Assembly (NCBI GenBank): GCA_937870755.1
Contig: CALMZV010000050.1
Location: 18,657 to 82,656 of the forward strand
From: an uncultured Methylocystaceae bacterium
GTDB taxonomy: Bacteria; Pseudomonadota; Alphaproteobacteria; Rhizobiales; Beijerinckiaceae
Reading direction: 5' to 3'
DNA: 64,000 nucleotides
The notes beneath the pieces were generated by a model that saw nothing but the letters and a program-made list of their open reading frames with translations, searched no databases and had not been told where the DNA came from. The translations under genes were made by a program, and so were the position numbers. Of the stretch, positions 1-9,134 are shown piece by piece. Within the stretch, counting starts at the first letter, position 1, and every line of letters begins with the position of its first letter.

Positions 1-382
1 GCTGCAGCGCCTGCGCGCAACGCAGCAGCAAGGCGGCGTCGACGATCGGGCAGTCGGTTCCCACCAGCAGCGTCGGCGCCTGCATGGCCGCGAACGCATG
101 CGCCATCCGCGCGCCGATGTCGCCTGCGCATTGGGCGGCGCACGCCACGCCGAAATCGCGCGCGGCCTCCTCGAAGAACGGATGATCGCAATCGGGCGAG
201 CACCAGAGCGTGACGGTAAGGCCGCTCGCGCGCGCCTGCGTGAGCGTATGACGCACGAGGCGCGCGTGCAGGCGCGCGGCCCCGTCCGCACCGAGACGGG
301 GCGCCAGCCGCGTCTTGGCCTCGCCCGCGACCGGCGCGCGCGCCAGCACGGCGATCTCAGTCGGTCTGCGGTCTGTAGCCAT
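1..382 (-). CDS. TIGR04282-type arsenosugar biosynthesis glycosyltransferase (DUF2064), 3' part cut by window
   Basis: Reading the minus strand from an ATG at 382 gives an uninterrupted frame to the window edge. The N-terminus has the family signature of a nucleotide-diphospho-sugar transferase fold: IAVLARAPVAGEAKTRLAP (residues 10-28) and later VGTDCP. The family (GT-A fold, DUF2064) is usually found beside a TIGR04283 glycosyltransferase, and that partner lies directly upstream. The ATG overlaps the last 26 bases of that gene, so the two are probably translationally coupled. Only about 127 residues are visible; the C-terminal half is outside the window. The arsenosugar role is the family name; the actual sugar acceptor is not shown by the sequence. 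Confidence 0.85.
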   Translation of the reverse strand, partial: MATDRRPTEIAVLARAPVAGEAKTRLAPRLGADGAARLHARLVRHTLTQARASGLTVTLWCSPDCDHPFFEEAARDFGVACAAQCAGDIGARMAHAFAAMQAPTLLVGTDCPIVDAALLLRCAQALQ

Positions 383-1067
383 AGCGTCGCGCAAGGTCGT
401 TGGGATCGGCGCCGAAGAAATACGAAAGCCGCAGGCGCCACATCAACATGATCGTGCGCAGCGCGCCGTTGTCGTCCCAGCGCCGTCCGGACGTTCGCGC
501 GCGCGCGGAAAGGCAGAGCGGCGCGGCATGTCGCTTCAGGCGCCTCGACAGCGCGACGTCCTCCATCAGCGCGATGTCGGGAAAGCCGCCAACGTCTTCG
601 AAGACATCGCGGCGCACAAAGATCGCCTGATCGCCGGTGGCGACGCCCGTGAGGCGCGAGCGCGCGTTCATGAGCGCGGCGACGAGCGGCAGCAGCCGGC
701 TGCGGCCGACGATCACGATATCGAACCGCCCCCAGACGGCGCCCGCGCGCACGCCTTCGCGCACGAGCGCCAATGCATCGCCCGGCAGGCGCGTGTCGAC
801 ATGGAGAAAGAGCAACGTTTCGCCCCGCGCCGCGCGCGCCCCGGCGTTCATCTGGCGCGCCCTGCCTCGCGCGGCGACGATCATCCGGTCGGCGAACGGC
901 GCGGCGCGAGCGGCGCTGTCGTCCGCGCTTGCGCCGTCGACCACTATGATTTCGGCGCCGGCCGCACGCAGCGGCGCGAGCGCCGCGAGATTTTCGGCGA
1001 TGGTCGTCGCCTCGTTCAGCACGGGCACGACGATCGACACGCAGGGTCGCCGTTCGCAGGAGATCAA
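357..1067 (-). CDS. TIGR04283-type arsenosugar biosynthesis glycosyltransferase (GT2)
   Basis: A 236-residue family 2 glycosyltransferase. The N-terminal core shows VSIVVPVLNEATTIAENL, the nucleotide-binding IIVVDGASADDS, then LLFLHVDTRLP holding the metal-binding acidic residues, and later a GDQAIFVRR segment typical of TIGR04283 proteins. It is complete, with no signal peptide or clear membrane segment, so it should act in the cytosol. The next gene downstream (TIGR04282 type) overlaps its end by 26 bases, making a two-gene operon. The gene starts divergently from the ABC transporter at 1194, with 126 bases between them for both promoters. Family assignment is firm; the real product is not proven. 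Confidence 0.88.
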   Translation of the reverse strand: MISCERRPCVSIVVPVLNEATTIAENLAALAPLRAAGAEIIVVDGASADDSAARAAPFADRMIVAARGRARQMNAGARAARGETLLFLHVDTRLPGDALALVREGVRAGAVWGRFDIVIVGRSRLLPLVAALMNARSRLTGVATGDQAIFVRRDVFEDVGGFPDIALMEDVALSRRLKRHAAPLCLSARARTSGRRWDDNGALRTIMLMWRLRLSYFFGADPNDLARRYGYRPQTD

Positions 1068-1193
1068 AATTCTCGCTCCCGTTGCGGACCATGGAGAAAC
1101 CGTCTCCCGACTCGCCGCAAATGGAAAGTACAGCCCCGCTGGCGCGATGCTACCACAAGCGTGGATTTAGCAGCCCACGAGGATTGATCGCAC

Positions 1194-2195
1194 ATGGTCC
1201 GCACAGCGTTTCTCGCGCTCGCCGCCGCTCTCGCCACCGCGCCCGCCGCCGCCCAGACACCGGCGCGCGTCGGCTACATACCGGTCATCGGCGCCTCGCA
1301 GATTTTCGTCGCCGACAAGGAAGGGCTGACGAAGGCCGCCGGGCTCGACGTGAAATTCATCGTGTTCGAATCCGGCCCCGCCATGATCCAGGCGCTCGCC
1401 TCGGGCACGCTCGACGTCTATGTGGCGGGCGTCGCGCCGCTGGCCGTCGCACGTTCCAAGGGCGTGGACGTGAAGGTGATTTCGGCCACCGCCATCGACG
1501 AGATGACCACCATCGCGGGCGTGAAGCTCGCGCCGTTCTTCAAGGACGGCGTGGCGCCCGCGCAGGCCTTGAAGGATTTCAGGGCCGCCAACGGCAAGCC
1601 CGCGCGGTTCGCCACGCAGCCGCCGGGATCGGTGCCGCATACGACGCTCGTCCACTGGCTTTCGGAGGTCGCCAGGGCCGACAGGGCCGATTACGAGATC
1701 GTGACGATGGGGATCGACGCCACGCAGCAGGCGCTGCTGGCCGGCGCGGTCGACGGGTCGACGCTGCGCGAGCCGGCGCTGACCGTCTCCATGCAGCGCG
1801 AGCCGCGGCTGAAGCTGGTGGCCACCGGCAGTCAGATGTTCCCCAACCAGCCCGGCACGGTCGTGGCGGTCGCCGGCGCGTTCGCCGCGAAAAATCCGGA
1901 TGCGGTGCAGAAGCTGGTGACGGGACTCGTCGAGGCGACGCGCATCATCGAGAAAGAGCCGAAACGCGCCGCCGCCCCCGTGGAGGCCGCGCTCGGCAAG
2001 GGACTCGTCGACCGCGCCACCATCGAAAAGGCGCTGGCCTCGCCCGCCTCCAAATTCGTGAGCGACCCGCGCACGATCGTCGACTCCTTCAAGGCCATGC
2101 AGGCCTATCAGGTGAAGATCGGCTCGCTGGAAAAGGAACTGCCGCTCGATGGGCTGTTCGACGCTTCCTATTACACGAAAGCGACCGGGAAATAA
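1194..2195 (+). CDS. ABC transporter substrate-binding protein, nitrate/sulfonate/taurine (NMT1/SsuA-like) type
   Basis: A 333-residue periplasmic solute-binding protein. Residues 1-20 form a Sec signal peptide (hydrophobic core FLALAAALA, cleavage expected after the APAAA stretch). The mature part has the SsuA/TauA/ThiY pattern: RVGYIPVIGASQIFVADKEG, then ALASGTLDVYVAGVAPLAVA, and a TQPPGSVPH motif in the ligand cleft region. It is followed by a permease (start four bases after the stop) and an ATPase, forming a complete SsuABC-type importer. The family carries nitrate, aliphatic sulfonates, taurine or pyrimidine-type ligands; the sequence alone does not tell which. No riboswitch or operator was recognised upstream. 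Confidence 0.88.
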   Translation: MVRTAFLALAAALATAPAAAQTPARVGYIPVIGASQIFVADKEGLTKAAGLDVKFIVFESGPAMIQALASGTLDVYVAGVAPLAVARSKGVDVKVISATAIDEMTTIAGVKLAPFFKDGVAPAQALKDFRAANGKPARFATQPPGSVPHTTLVHWLSEVARADRADYEIVTMGIDATQQALLAGAVDGSTLREPALTVSMQREPRLKLVATGSQMFPNQPGTVVAVAGAFAAKNPDAVQKLVTGLVEATRIIEKEPKRAAAPVEAALGKGLVDRATIEKALASPASKFVSDPRTIVDSFKAMQAYQVKIGSLEKELPLDGLFDASYYTKATGK

Positions 2196-2199
2196 TGCA

Positions 2200-2961
2200 T
2201 TGACGAAGGTCTCCGCCGCACGGCCGCTGGCGCTCGGCGCGCTCGGCCTTGCGCTCTTCCTGGGCCTGTGGGAACTCGTCCCGCGGCTCGGCCTTGCGCC
2301 GCCGACGCTCCTGCCGATGCCCAGCCTGCTGCCGGCGGCGTTCCTGCGCGAAGTGCAAAACGGCATCTGGCCGACGGCTGTCGCGCAGAGCCTCGGGCAC
2401 TATCTCATCGGCCTGGCTTGCGGCGTGGCCGCCGGCGTGGCGCTCGGCGTGGCGACCGGCCTCTGGCGGCCGCTCGAAGAAGCGCTCGCCTGGGTGGTGC
2501 GTGTGTTGCGGCCCATTCCCGGCCTCGCCTGGGTGCCGTTCGCGATCCTGTGGTTCGGCGTGGATCAGGCCGCCGCCGTCTTCATCATCGCGGTCGGCGT
2601 GTTCTGGATCGTGTTCTTCGCCGCGCAGGGCGCGATCCGGTCGGTCGACCGCGACCTGATCGAAGTGGCGGAGGCGTTCGGCTTTTCCGGCGCGTGGGAC
2701 AAATTGCGCAAGGTGCTGCTGCCGGCCGCCCTGCCGGGCGTGCTGGTGGGCGTGCGCACCGCGCTCGGGCAGGCGTGGATGGCCGTGGTGGCGGCCGAAC
2801 TGTTCGGCGTGCCGGGCCTCGGCCAGCGCATGAACCAGGCGTCCAGCCTGCTCGCCACCGATATCGTGGTCGTTTACATGCTGACGATGGCCGCCCTCTA
2901 CGGGCTGATCGACACGCTGTTCGTCGGCATACAGTCGCGAGCGCTCGCATGGAAAAAGTGA
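2200..2961 (+). CDS. ABC transporter permease, SsuC/TauC-like
   Basis: An inner-membrane permease of about 253 residues with about six hydrophobic segments. The coupling (EAA) loop reads AEAFGFSGAWDKLRKVLLP, the ATPase-contact motif of the BPD_transp_1 family. I chose the TTG at 2200, four bases after the stop of the binding-protein gene. An in-frame ATG at 2149 would add 17 unlikely residues and overlap the upstream gene by 47 bases. Its TGA overlaps a candidate ATG of the next gene (TGATG). It supplies the membrane channel of the SsuABC-type importer encoded by its neighbours. Confidence 0.87.
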   Translation: MTKVSAARPLALGALGLALFLGLWELVPRLGLAPPTLLPMPSLLPAAFLREVQNGIWPTAVAQSLGHYLIGLACGVAAGVALGVATGLWRPLEEALAWVVRVLRPIPGLAWVPFAILWFGVDQAAAVFIIAVGVFWIVFFAAQGAIRSVDRDLIEVAEAFGFSGAWDKLRKVLLPAALPGVLVGVRTALGQAWMAVVAAELFGVPGLGQRMNQASSLLATDIVVVYMLTMAALYGLIDTLFVGIQSRALAWKK

Positions 2962-3746
2962 TGAATGCGGCGAACGGCGACACGGTGATCGAGATCGCCG
3001 ATCTCGGCATTTCGTTCGGCGCGGGGGCTGAGCGCGCGGAAGTGCTGAAACGGCTGGATCTGACGGTTCACCGCGGCGAATTCGTCGCGATCGTGGGCGC
3101 CTCCGGCGTCGGAAAATCCACCCTGCTGCGGGTTCTGATGGGGCTCGCCGCGCCTTCGCACGGCACGGTGCGGATGACGCGGGCGCAGGGATTCGACCGC
3201 GACATGGCGCTGGTCTTTCAGGACGCGCGCCTGCTGCCGTGGCGGCGCATTCTGGGCAATGTGGCGCTCGGCCTCGAGAAACTGCCGCTGTCGCGCGCGC
3301 AAAGGCTGGAACGGGCGCAGGCGGCGCTGGCGCTGGTGGGGCTGCGCGACCTCGCCCGGCGATATCCACACCAATTGTCGGGCGGACAGCGCCAGCGCGT
3401 CGCCCTCGCACGGGCGCTGGCGGTGCGGCCCGCCATTCTGCTGATGGACGAACCGTTCAGCGCGCTCGACGTCGCCACGCGCGAGGGTTTGCAGGACGAA
3501 ATCGCCCGCATTCACGGCGAAACCCGCAAAACCGTGCTGTTCGTGACGCACGACATCGACGAGGCGGTCTATCTCGCCGACCGGGTGGTTGCGCTCGGCG
3601 GACGGCCGGGAGAGGTGCGTTCGTCCGTCGCGATCGACGCGCCGCGGCCGCGCGGCCGCAACAATCAGCGCTTGATCGCGCAAGCCGCTTCGATCAAACA
3701 GGCGATCGCGGCCGAGGCCGCCGCCCGGGACGACTGGGTGATCTGA
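2961..3746 (+). CDS. ABC transporter ATP-binding protein, SsuB/TauB-like
   Basis: A 261-residue ATPase of the nitrate/sulfonate/taurine importer class. Walker A is GASGVGKST (residues 46-54), the Q-loop VFQDARLLPW, the signature LSGGQRQRVALARAL, Walker B ILLMDEPFSALD, and the switch histidine VTHD. The ARLLPW after the Q-loop is typical of SsuB/TauB. The ATG at 2961 overlaps the TGA of the permease and follows a purine-rich GGAAAAAG. An alternative ATG lies at 2949, inside the permease gene. It powers the importer made by the two preceding genes. Confidence 0.88.
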   Translation: MNAANGDTVIEIADLGISFGAGAERAEVLKRLDLTVHRGEFVAIVGASGVGKSTLLRVLMGLAAPSHGTVRMTRAQGFDRDMALVFQDARLLPWRRILGNVALGLEKLPLSRAQRLERAQAALALVGLRDLARRYPHQLSGGQRQRVALARALAVRPAILLMDEPFSALDVATREGLQDEIARIHGETRKTVLFVTHDIDEAVYLADRVVALGGRPGEVRSSVAIDAPRPRGRNNQRLIAQAASIKQAIAAEAAARDDWVI

Positions 3747-3870
3747 TGGGGGGACGGAGCGCACGCGCGGCGCGATCGGCGCGCGGATGTTTCAACGCCC
3801 CTTGATTCTGGCGGTTCTGCCGCTAAGGTCCGGTCCAACGAAGGCGAAGGCCTCGTGGGGAGGTGAAAGC

Positions 3871-4618
3871 GTGAACGACGATTGCGTTCTCGAAACGAGT
3901 GGTCTGACCAAGGAATTCGCGGGATTCACGGCGGTCAAGGACGTCAGCCTGCGCGTGAGGCGCGGCACGATCCATGCGCTCATCGGCCCCAACGGCGCCG
4001 GCAAGACGACCTGTTTCAATCTTCTGACCAAGTTCCTCGAGCCCACTACGGGTTCGATCAAATATAACGGCCGCGACATCACCTCGATGAAGCCGGCGGA
4101 CGTGGCGCGGCTGGGGCTGGTGCGTTCGTTCCAGATTTCGGCGGTGTTTCCGCACCTGACCGCGATGGAGAACGTGCGCGTGGCGCTGCAACGCCAGCGC
4201 GGCGACAATTTCGATTTCTGGCGCTCGAAAAAGGCGCTCGACGTGTTCAACGGCCGCGCGCGCGAACTGCTCGACGACGTGGGCCTGACCGAATACGCCG
4301 ACACGGTGGCGGTCGAGATGCCCTACGGACGCAAGCGCGCGCTCGAAATCGCCACCACGCTCGCGCTGGAACCGGACATGATGCTGCTCGACGAGCCGAT
4401 GGCGGGCATGGGCCACGAGGACATCGACAAGATCTCCGCGCTCATCAAGCGCGTTTCGGCCAATCGCACCATTCTCATGGTGGAGCACAATCTCAACGTG
4501 GTCTCGCATCTGTCGGACACCATCACGGTGCTGACGCGCGGCCAGGTTCTTGCCGAAGGCGACTACGACACCGTGTCCAAGAATCCAGAAGTGCAGCAGG
4601 CCTACATGGGAGCAAGCC

Positions 4619-4626
<8 letters not shown>
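3871..4626 (+). CDS. livG: Branched-chain amino acid-type ABC transporter ATP-binding protein (LivG)
   Basis: A 251-residue ATPase of the HAAT (hydrophobic amino acid) uptake family. Walker A is GPNGAGKTT (residues 39-47), the Q-loop region RSFQISAVFPHLTAMENV, Walker B MMLLDEPMAGM, and the H-loop MVEHNLNVV. The signature is the divergent MPYGRKRALEIA rather than LSGGQ, as is common in LivG. I start it at GTG 3871 because a strong GGGGAGGTG lies 5 bases upstream; the frame is open back to 3787 but that stretch does not look like protein. It is the first gene of a livG-F-H-M operon and overlaps livF by 8 bases. The substrate could also be a urea- or amide-like compound. Confidence 0.87.
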
Positions 4627-5335
<709 letters not shown>

Positions 5336-5422
5336 CCATGAACACGCCCGCCCACCCCCTTCTCACCCTCGGCCATAAGGCCCGCGCGCGGTCCCGCGCC
5401 TGAAGCCCCCGCCGGAGAAAAG

Positions 5423-6310
5423 ATGATCCAGATTCTAGGCATCTCGTCGCAGGCCCTGTTCGGACAATTGCTGCTCGGCCTCATCAACGGCGCGTTCTAC
5501 GCGCTGCTGTCGCTCGGCCTCGCCGTCATTTTCGGCATGCTGAACATCGTCAATTTCGCACACGGCGCGCTCTACATGGTGGGCGCCTTCTGCGCGTATT
5601 TCCTTCTGAACTGGTTCGGCATCGGCTACTGGCCGGCGCTGCTGATCGCGCCGCTGGTGGTGGGCCTGTTTGGCGTCATCATCGAGCGCACGATGCTCCA
5701 GCGGCTGGCGGGGCTCGACCACCTCTACGGCCTGCTGCTGACGTTCGGCGTGGCGCTGATCGTGCAGGGCGTGTTCCAGTATCAATACGGCTCCTCGGGC
5801 CTGCCCTACGAGATTCCGGATTCGCTGAAGGGCGGCCGCAATCTGGGCTTCATGTATCTGCCGAACTACCGGGCCTGGGTGGTCATCTTCTCGCTCGTGG
5901 TGTGCCTGGCCACCTGGTATGTGATCGAGAAGACGAAGCTCGGCGCCTATCTGCGCGCGGCGACCGAGAACCCGACCATCGTGCGGGCCTTCGGCGTGAA
6001 CGTGCCCCTGATGATCACGCTCACCTACGGGTTCGGCGTGGCGCTGGCGGCGCTCGCGGGCGTGCTGGCCGCGCCGATCAATCAGGTTCGGCCGCTGATG
6101 GGCGCCGACTTCATCATCGTGGTGTTCGCGGTGGTCGTCATCGGCGGCATGGGCTCGATCATGGGATCGATCCTCACCGGCTTCTTGCTCGGCCTGATCG
6201 AGGGCCTGACGAAGGTTTTCTATCCCGAAGCCTCCAACACCGTCGTTTTCGTCATCATGGCCATCGTGCTGCTGATCAAGCCGGCAGGCCTCTTTGGAAG
6301 GACCGCCTGA
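5423..6310 (+). CDS. livH: Branched-chain amino acid-type ABC transporter permease (LivH)
   Basis: A 295-residue polytopic inner-membrane protein. It contains the LivH hallmarks GLINGAFYALLSLGLAVIF, GMLNIVNFAHGALYMVGAF near the N-terminus and VVVIGGMGSIMGSILTGFLL towards the C-terminus. The start ATG is preceded by GGAGAAAAG. It is separated from livF by 87 bases with no terminator, so it is probably in the same transcript. With LivM it makes the transmembrane pore of the importer. No solute-binding protein gene is present in the cluster. Confidence 0.88.
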   Translation: MIQILGISSQALFGQLLLGLINGAFYALLSLGLAVIFGMLNIVNFAHGALYMVGAFCAYFLLNWFGIGYWPALLIAPLVVGLFGVIIERTMLQRLAGLDHLYGLLLTFGVALIVQGVFQYQYGSSGLPYEIPDSLKGGRNLGFMYLPNYRAWVVIFSLVVCLATWYVIEKTKLGAYLRAATENPTIVRAFGVNVPLMITLTYGFGVALAALAGVLAAPINQVRPLMGADFIIVVFAVVVIGGMGSIMGSILTGFLLGLIEGLTKVFYPEASNTVVFVIMAIVLLIKPAGLFGRTA

Positions 6311-6311
6311 C

Positions 6312-7280
6312 ATGGCCGCGGTTGCTCATTCTCCGTCCGCCGCGCGCGACGCCAGCCATCGCCGCGACGAAATGATCGCATTCGCGATCATGGCGATCCT
6401 GCTGGCGATCGCTCCGCTTTTCGCCTATCCCGTGTTTCTCATGCAGGCGATCTGCTTCGCGCTCTATGCCTGCGCATTCAATTTGCTGCTGGGCTACGTG
6501 GGCCTGCTCTCGTTCGGCCACGCGATGTTCATGGGTTCGGCGAGCTATTTCAGCGCGCACATCGCCAAGGTGTGGGGATGGCCGCCGGAACTCGCGATCA
6601 TCGCCGCCACGCTCGGCGCGGCGGCGATCGGCGTGGTGACCGGCGCGCTGTCGATCCGTCGTCAGGGCATCTATTTCGCCATGGTGACGCTCGCCCTGTC
6701 GCAGATGATCTATTTCTTCTGCCTCCAGGCACCGTTCACCCACGGCGAGGACGGCATTCAGGGCGTGCCGCAGGGGAGGATGTTCGGCCTGTTCGACCTG
6801 TCGCACCAGATGACGCTGTATTTCGTGGTGCTGGGGATATTCCTGCTGGCGTTCCTGTTCATCCACCGCATCATCAACTCGCCGTTCGGCGACGTGCTGA
6901 AGGCGATCCGCGAGAACGAACCGCGCGCCATTTCGCTTGGCTACAAGGCGGACCAGTACAAGCTCGCCGCGTTCGTGCTGTCGGCCGCGCTCGCGGGGCT
7001 CGCGGGCGCGACCAAGGCGCTCGTCTCGCAGAACGCGTCGCTGACCGACGTGCACTGGTCGATGTCGGGCGAGGCCGTGCTGATGGTGCTGGTCGGCGGC
7101 CTGGGCACGATTTTCGGCCCCGTGGTGGGCGCCTTCGTCATCATCGCCATGCAGAACTATCTGGCGAGCTACGGCCAGCTCGTGACGATCATGCAGGGGT
7201 TGATCTTCGTGGTCTGCGTGCTGGTGTTCCGTCGCGGCATCGTCGGCGAGATCGCCCACCGCTTCAACAAGTCGCTGTAG
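6312..7280 (+). CDS. livM: Branched-chain amino acid-type ABC transporter permease (LivM)
   Basis: A 322-residue polytopic membrane protein with LivM features: ACAFNLLLGYVGLLSFGHAM, IRRQGIYFAMVTLALSQM, the coupling region AIRENEPRAISLGY, and VGGLGTIFGPVVGAF near the end. I chose the ATG at 6312, one base after the livH stop, because GGAAGGA lies about nine bases upstream; an in-frame ATG at 6294 sits inside livH. It is the last gene of the operon and is followed after 27 bases by a strong intrinsic terminator. Confidence 0.88.
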   Translation: MAAVAHSPSAARDASHRRDEMIAFAIMAILLAIAPLFAYPVFLMQAICFALYACAFNLLLGYVGLLSFGHAMFMGSASYFSAHIAKVWGWPPELAIIAATLGAAAIGVVTGALSIRRQGIYFAMVTLALSQMIYFFCLQAPFTHGEDGIQGVPQGRMFGLFDLSHQMTLYFVVLGIFLLAFLFIHRIINSPFGDVLKAIRENEPRAISLGYKADQYKLAAFVLSAALAGLAGATKALVSQNASLTDVHWSMSGEAVLMVLVGGLGTIFGPVVGAFVIIAMQNYLASYGQLVTIMQGLIFVVCVLVFRRGIVGEIAHRFNKSL

Positions 7281-7307
7281 AAGCGTCATCGCCTGGCGCA
7301 TGAAGTG

Positions 7308-7336
7308 CGGCCGCCGGTCCCCGGCGGCCGTTTTTT
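7308..7336 (+). terminator. Rho-independent terminator of the liv operon
   Basis: A perfect 9-bp GC stem (CGGCCGCCG at 7308-7316 pairing with CGGCGGCCG at 7322-7330), a 5-base loop, then six T residues at 7331-7336. It lies 27 bases after the livM stop and runs into the stop codon of the convergent DedA gene. Confidence 0.9.
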
Positions 7337-7998
7337 CATGCCTGCGGATCACGGGGCCGGGATGCGCCGCGTTTCTGCGCTTCGAGTTCCGCGATCGCGC
7401 GATCCTCGAACAGGCGCTCCTGCCGGCGCATGATCCACCAGCCGCCGATCAGGCCGGCGACCGCGAAGGCGAGCGCGATCATGCCGGCGGGTCCGGCCAC
7501 GCGATGCACGGCATCGCCGAAGAAATACCCGCCGACGCCGAAAATCAGCGCCCAGCAGACGCCGCCGGCCGCGTTGTAGAAGAGGAAGGCGCGCCAGCCG
7601 AAATTGTTCACGCCCGCCAGCAGCGCAGCGAATATCCGCAGCACCGCGATGAACCGGCCGAAGAACACGATCTTGGCGCCGTGGCGGGCGAACAGGTATT
7701 GCCCGAACGCGAGCCGCTTTGCGTCGAGGCCCACGCGCGCCCCGTAGCGTTCGATGAGCGGCAGGCCGTAATGGCGCCCGACCAGAAAGCCGATGTTGTC
7801 GCCGATGATCGCCGCCGCCGCGGCGGTTGCGATCACCCAGCGGATGTCGAGGTTTCCGGTCAGACCCGCATAGATGGAGGCCAGCACCAGCGCCGTTTCG
7901 CCGGGCAACGGCACCCCGGCGCTCTCCAGCATGACGATCAGAAATACCGCGTAGAGCCCGTACTGCACGACGAGCGGCTGAATCCATTCGTGAAACAT
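7336..7998 (-). CDS. DedA family membrane protein (second of a tandem pair)
   Basis: A 220-residue inner-membrane protein of the DedA/SNARE-associated (VTT) family. Diagnostic motifs are ESAGVPLPGET in the re-entrant N-terminal region, then GRHYGLPLIERYG, and FFGRFIAVLRIFAALLAGVNN with the conserved Arg residues. The family is linked to undecaprenyl-phosphate or phospholipid flipping and proton-dependent membrane homeostasis; the substrate here is unknown. It lies 14 bases downstream of a paralogue of almost the same length, so the two are co-transcribed and probably arose by duplication. Confidence 0.86.
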   Translation of the reverse strand: MFHEWIQPLVVQYGLYAVFLIVMLESAGVPLPGETALVLASIYAGLTGNLDIRWVIATAAAAAIIGDNIGFLVGRHYGLPLIERYGARVGLDAKRLAFGQYLFARHGAKIVFFGRFIAVLRIFAALLAGVNNFGWRAFLFYNAAGGVCWALIFGVGGYFFGDAVHRVAGPAGMIALAFAVAGLIGGWWIMRRQERLFEDRAIAELEAQKRGASRPRDPQA

Positions 7999-8012
7999 GC
8001 ATCTCCCCGGAA

Positions 8013-8654
8013 CTAGCCCTCGCCCGCCTGCATGGCTTGTTCGGCGCGGGCCAGCAAACGTTCTTCGTTTTTCTTATAAAATCGCCAAAGCAGAATAGCC
8101 GCCGCCGCCCCCAACGTCAGCAGCGCCCAACCGAGCGGTCCGGAAATTTCGCGCACGCGCGCGCCGGCCAGAAAGGCGGAAAAGCCGAAAAGGCTGGCCC
8201 AGGCGAGGCCACCCGCCGCGTTGAAGAGGAAAAACCGCCAAGGCGCCAGGCCGTTGACGCCGGCGAGCAGCGCCGCGAACGCGCGCAGCACCGCGACGAA
8301 CCGGCCGAAGAAGACGATCTTGCCGCCATGCTTGCGGAACAGAAACCGGCCCAGTCGCAGTCGGCGTTCGTCGAGCCCGAGCGCGCTCCCGTAGCGCGCC
8401 AGCAACGGGCCGCCGGCGCGACGCCCGACCCAATAGCCGATATTGTCGCCCAGGATCGCGCCCGCGGCCGCCGCCAGCACCACATAACCAATGTCGAGAT
8501 CGTGCGTTGCTCCCGCATAGATCGCGGCGCTGACCAGCGTGGTTTCGCCCGGCGCGGGAAGACCCGCGCTCTCGACCGCGACGGCCAGGACGATGAGCCA
8601 ATAGCCGTATTGCGCAATCCAGTGCGAAACAGTCGCGGGATCGAACAGGTGCAC
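8013..8654 (-). CDS. DedA family membrane protein (first of a tandem pair)
   Basis: A 213-residue DedA/VTT-family inner-membrane protein with ESAGLPAPGETTLVSAAIYAG and FFGRFVAVLRAFAALLAGVNG. The same motifs and spacing occur in the gene just downstream. The two copies differ clearly in sequence, so the duplication is not recent. It begins only a few bases after the stop of the small gene at 8659-8952, suggesting one operon of three genes. DedA proteins are implicated in lipid-carrier recycling; the specific role is not shown here. Confidence 0.86.
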   Translation of the reverse strand: MHLFDPATVSHWIAQYGYWLIVLAVAVESAGLPAPGETTLVSAAIYAGATHDLDIGYVVLAAAAGAILGDNIGYWVGRRAGGPLLARYGSALGLDERRLRLGRFLFRKHGGKIVFFGRFVAVLRAFAALLAGVNGLAPWRFFLFNAAGGLAWASLFGFSAFLAGARVREISGPLGWALLTLGAAAAILLWRFYKKNEERLLARAEQAMQAGEG

Positions 8655-8658
8655 GCGC

Positions 8659-8952
8659 TCAGCAGGCCGCGCAGCGCGCCTCCTGCGCCAGCCGCCGTTC
8701 GAGAATGAGGCGCAAGCCCTTCAGAACAGGCTGGTCCGCGCCGCGAATGGCGCTGTGCAGTTCGGCGTAGTCGTTCAGCTGGGCGCGCGAGCGGAACTGC
8801 GAAACGGACGCCGCCGCATAGGCGCCGGGGCTCTGCGATTTGCAGCGGGCGGCCGCGCGCACATCGGCCAGAAACTGCGTGCCGATCGAGGCGAGCGCCG
8901 CCTCCGCGACTTTCTCGTGCGCGCAGGAATTGACGATGTCGTTCACGACCAT
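8659..8952 (-). CDS. Small protein of unknown function, 97 residues
   Basis: I do not recognise this gene. The start is supported by an excellent ribosome-binding site, GAGGAGGAACGGGT immediately before the ATG. The product is mostly helical in appearance, without a signal peptide or membrane segment, and has four cysteines (one near residue 10, one mid-protein, and two in the C-terminal CAAC). It ends five bases before the start of the first DedA gene, so it is probably the first gene of that operon. A separate frame running further upstream on the same strand is antisense to nothing real and was ignored. Confidence 0.6.
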   Translation of the reverse strand: MVVNDIVNSCAHEKVAEAALASIGTQFLADVRAAARCKSQSPGAYAAASVSQFRSRAQLNDYAELHSAIRGADQPVLKGLRLILERRLAQEARCAAC

Positions 8953-9134
8953 ACCCGTTCCTCCTCGCGTCTGATTGTTTGCGGCCCACGTGTCGTGCAA
9001 GCTCATGGCGTGCCGTATAGCGGCCAAAAGCGACGACAAATTGACAAAGGCAATCTGACGCAAAGAGCGCGATGCGCCGGTGCGGTGGCGCACAACGCGA
9101 TTTGTGCGGCGCGAAAACGACGAAAGCGGCGCGA

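Noticed and set aside
5336..5422. A short coding start (ATG at 5339) between livF and livH
   Set aside because: It lacks a ribosome site and the translation is Pro/Ala/Arg-rich filler; the gap is better read as leader of livH.
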